In this document: positions 63,827-64,000 of the stretch, piece after piece
Position numbering within the stretch: position 1 is the stretch's first letter
Layout: every line of letters begins with the position of its first letter
Assembly: GCF_000721705.1 (NCBI RefSeq)
Contig: NZ_JOJL01000007.1
Coordinates: forward strand, 186,001-250,000
DNA from: Actinoplanes subtropicus
Lineage (GTDB): Bacteria > Actinomycetota > Actinomycetes > Mycobacteriales > Micromonosporaceae
Direction: 5' to 3'
Length of the DNA stretch: 64,000 nt
Notes under the pieces: generated by a model
Database searches by the model: none
What the model saw: only the letters and a program-made list of their open reading frames with translations
What the model was told of the DNA's origin: nothing
Program-made: the position numbers and the translations under genes

Positions 63827-64000
63827 GTGCGAAGAAAGCCCCTGCTCCGCGTCCGCAAGACCGGCGCGCTCCTGGTCGCCGCCGTGATCGCGTTCGTCAG
63901 CGCGGTGCCGTTCGCCGGGGCCCGGTGGCAGCTGACCCCCGTCCTGCTCATCCCGCTCGCGATCTTCGTCTGGGCCTGGCGGTCCGGCACCGATGTCTAC
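63827..64000 (+). CDS. Probable PH-domain (CFP-6-like) membrane protein, partial
   Basis: Only 58 N-terminal residues are present before the right edge. They form a basic start (MRRKPLLRVRKTGALL) and two hydrophobic segments ending LTPVLLIPLAIFVWAWRSG, as in actinobacterial PH-domain proteins of the low-molecular-weight antigen 6 type. GACAAT lies 6 bases before the GTG, suggesting a leaderless message. The PH domain itself would lie outside the window. Confidence 0.55.
   Translation, partial: MRRKPLLRVRKTGALLVAAVIAFVSAVPFAGARWQLTPVLLIPLAIFVWAWRSGTDVY

Overview
The window is a 64 kb stretch of a high-GC actinobacterial chromosome. Gene order, GC-rich third codon positions, frequent GTG starts, ATGA-type overlaps and probable leaderless promoters fit the Micromonosporaceae (an Actinoplanes-like genus). 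This assignment is inferred from protein resemblance and synteny, not from a search. Almost every gene is chromosomal housekeeping or conserved actinobacterial; I see no integrase, transposase, CRISPR array or natural-product cluster.

Layout. 1-5.6 kb: recG (cut by the left edge), a DAK2-domain gene, rpmB, an acetyltransferase, thiL, a stand-alone AsnC-type sensor domain and a DUF3515 membrane protein. 5.7-11 kb: a phosphatase-like gene, a GntR-controlled ABC exporter with a perfect operator, a PLP lyase, gpsA and plsC. 11-16.5 kb: cofC/fbiD, a small cold-shock-like protein, ppk1, a mutT1-type Nudix-phosphatase and an HU protein with a long Lys/Ala tail. 16.6-19.4 kb: leuD-leuC divergent from the IclR regulator ndgR. 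19.4-26.4 kb is the most irregular part: two paralogous AlpA-like HTH genes with near-identical leaderless promoters bracket two tRNA genes (Glu-CTC, Gln-CTG), low-complexity and inverted-repeat DNA, an FAA hydrolase, an ABC exporter with an XRE regulator, a decayed alpha/beta hydrolase and a conserved protein of doubtful annotation. 26.4-31.8 kb: arfB, an M16 peptidase pair, tandem endonuclease/exonuclease/phosphatase proteins and a GNAT.

31.8-50 kb is dominated by branched-chain amino acid and serine synthesis: cimA, ilvE, leuB, serA, ilvC-ilvN-ilvB and ilvD, with a mannosyl-3-phosphoglycerate synthase beside serA (both use 3-phosphoglycerate). cimA and ilvB each have an intrinsic terminator in the leader behind a short peptide ORF, the layout of translation-coupled attenuation. 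At the start of this region lies an editing-domain-less threonyl-tRNA synthetase paralogue. It is preceded by a leader peptide with three consecutive Thr codons and by a hairpin that covers its ribosome binding site. I regard this as the most interesting candidate regulatory system in the window.

50-64 kb: a TetR/SDR divergent pair with two operators, an MFS exporter fused to three carboxypeptidase-regulatory-like domains, a LacI-controlled carbohydrate ABC transporter with a GH2 beta-mannosidase, a second GGDEF-EAL protein (the first is at 45.6-47.9 kb), and the start of a probable PH-domain protein cut by the right edge.
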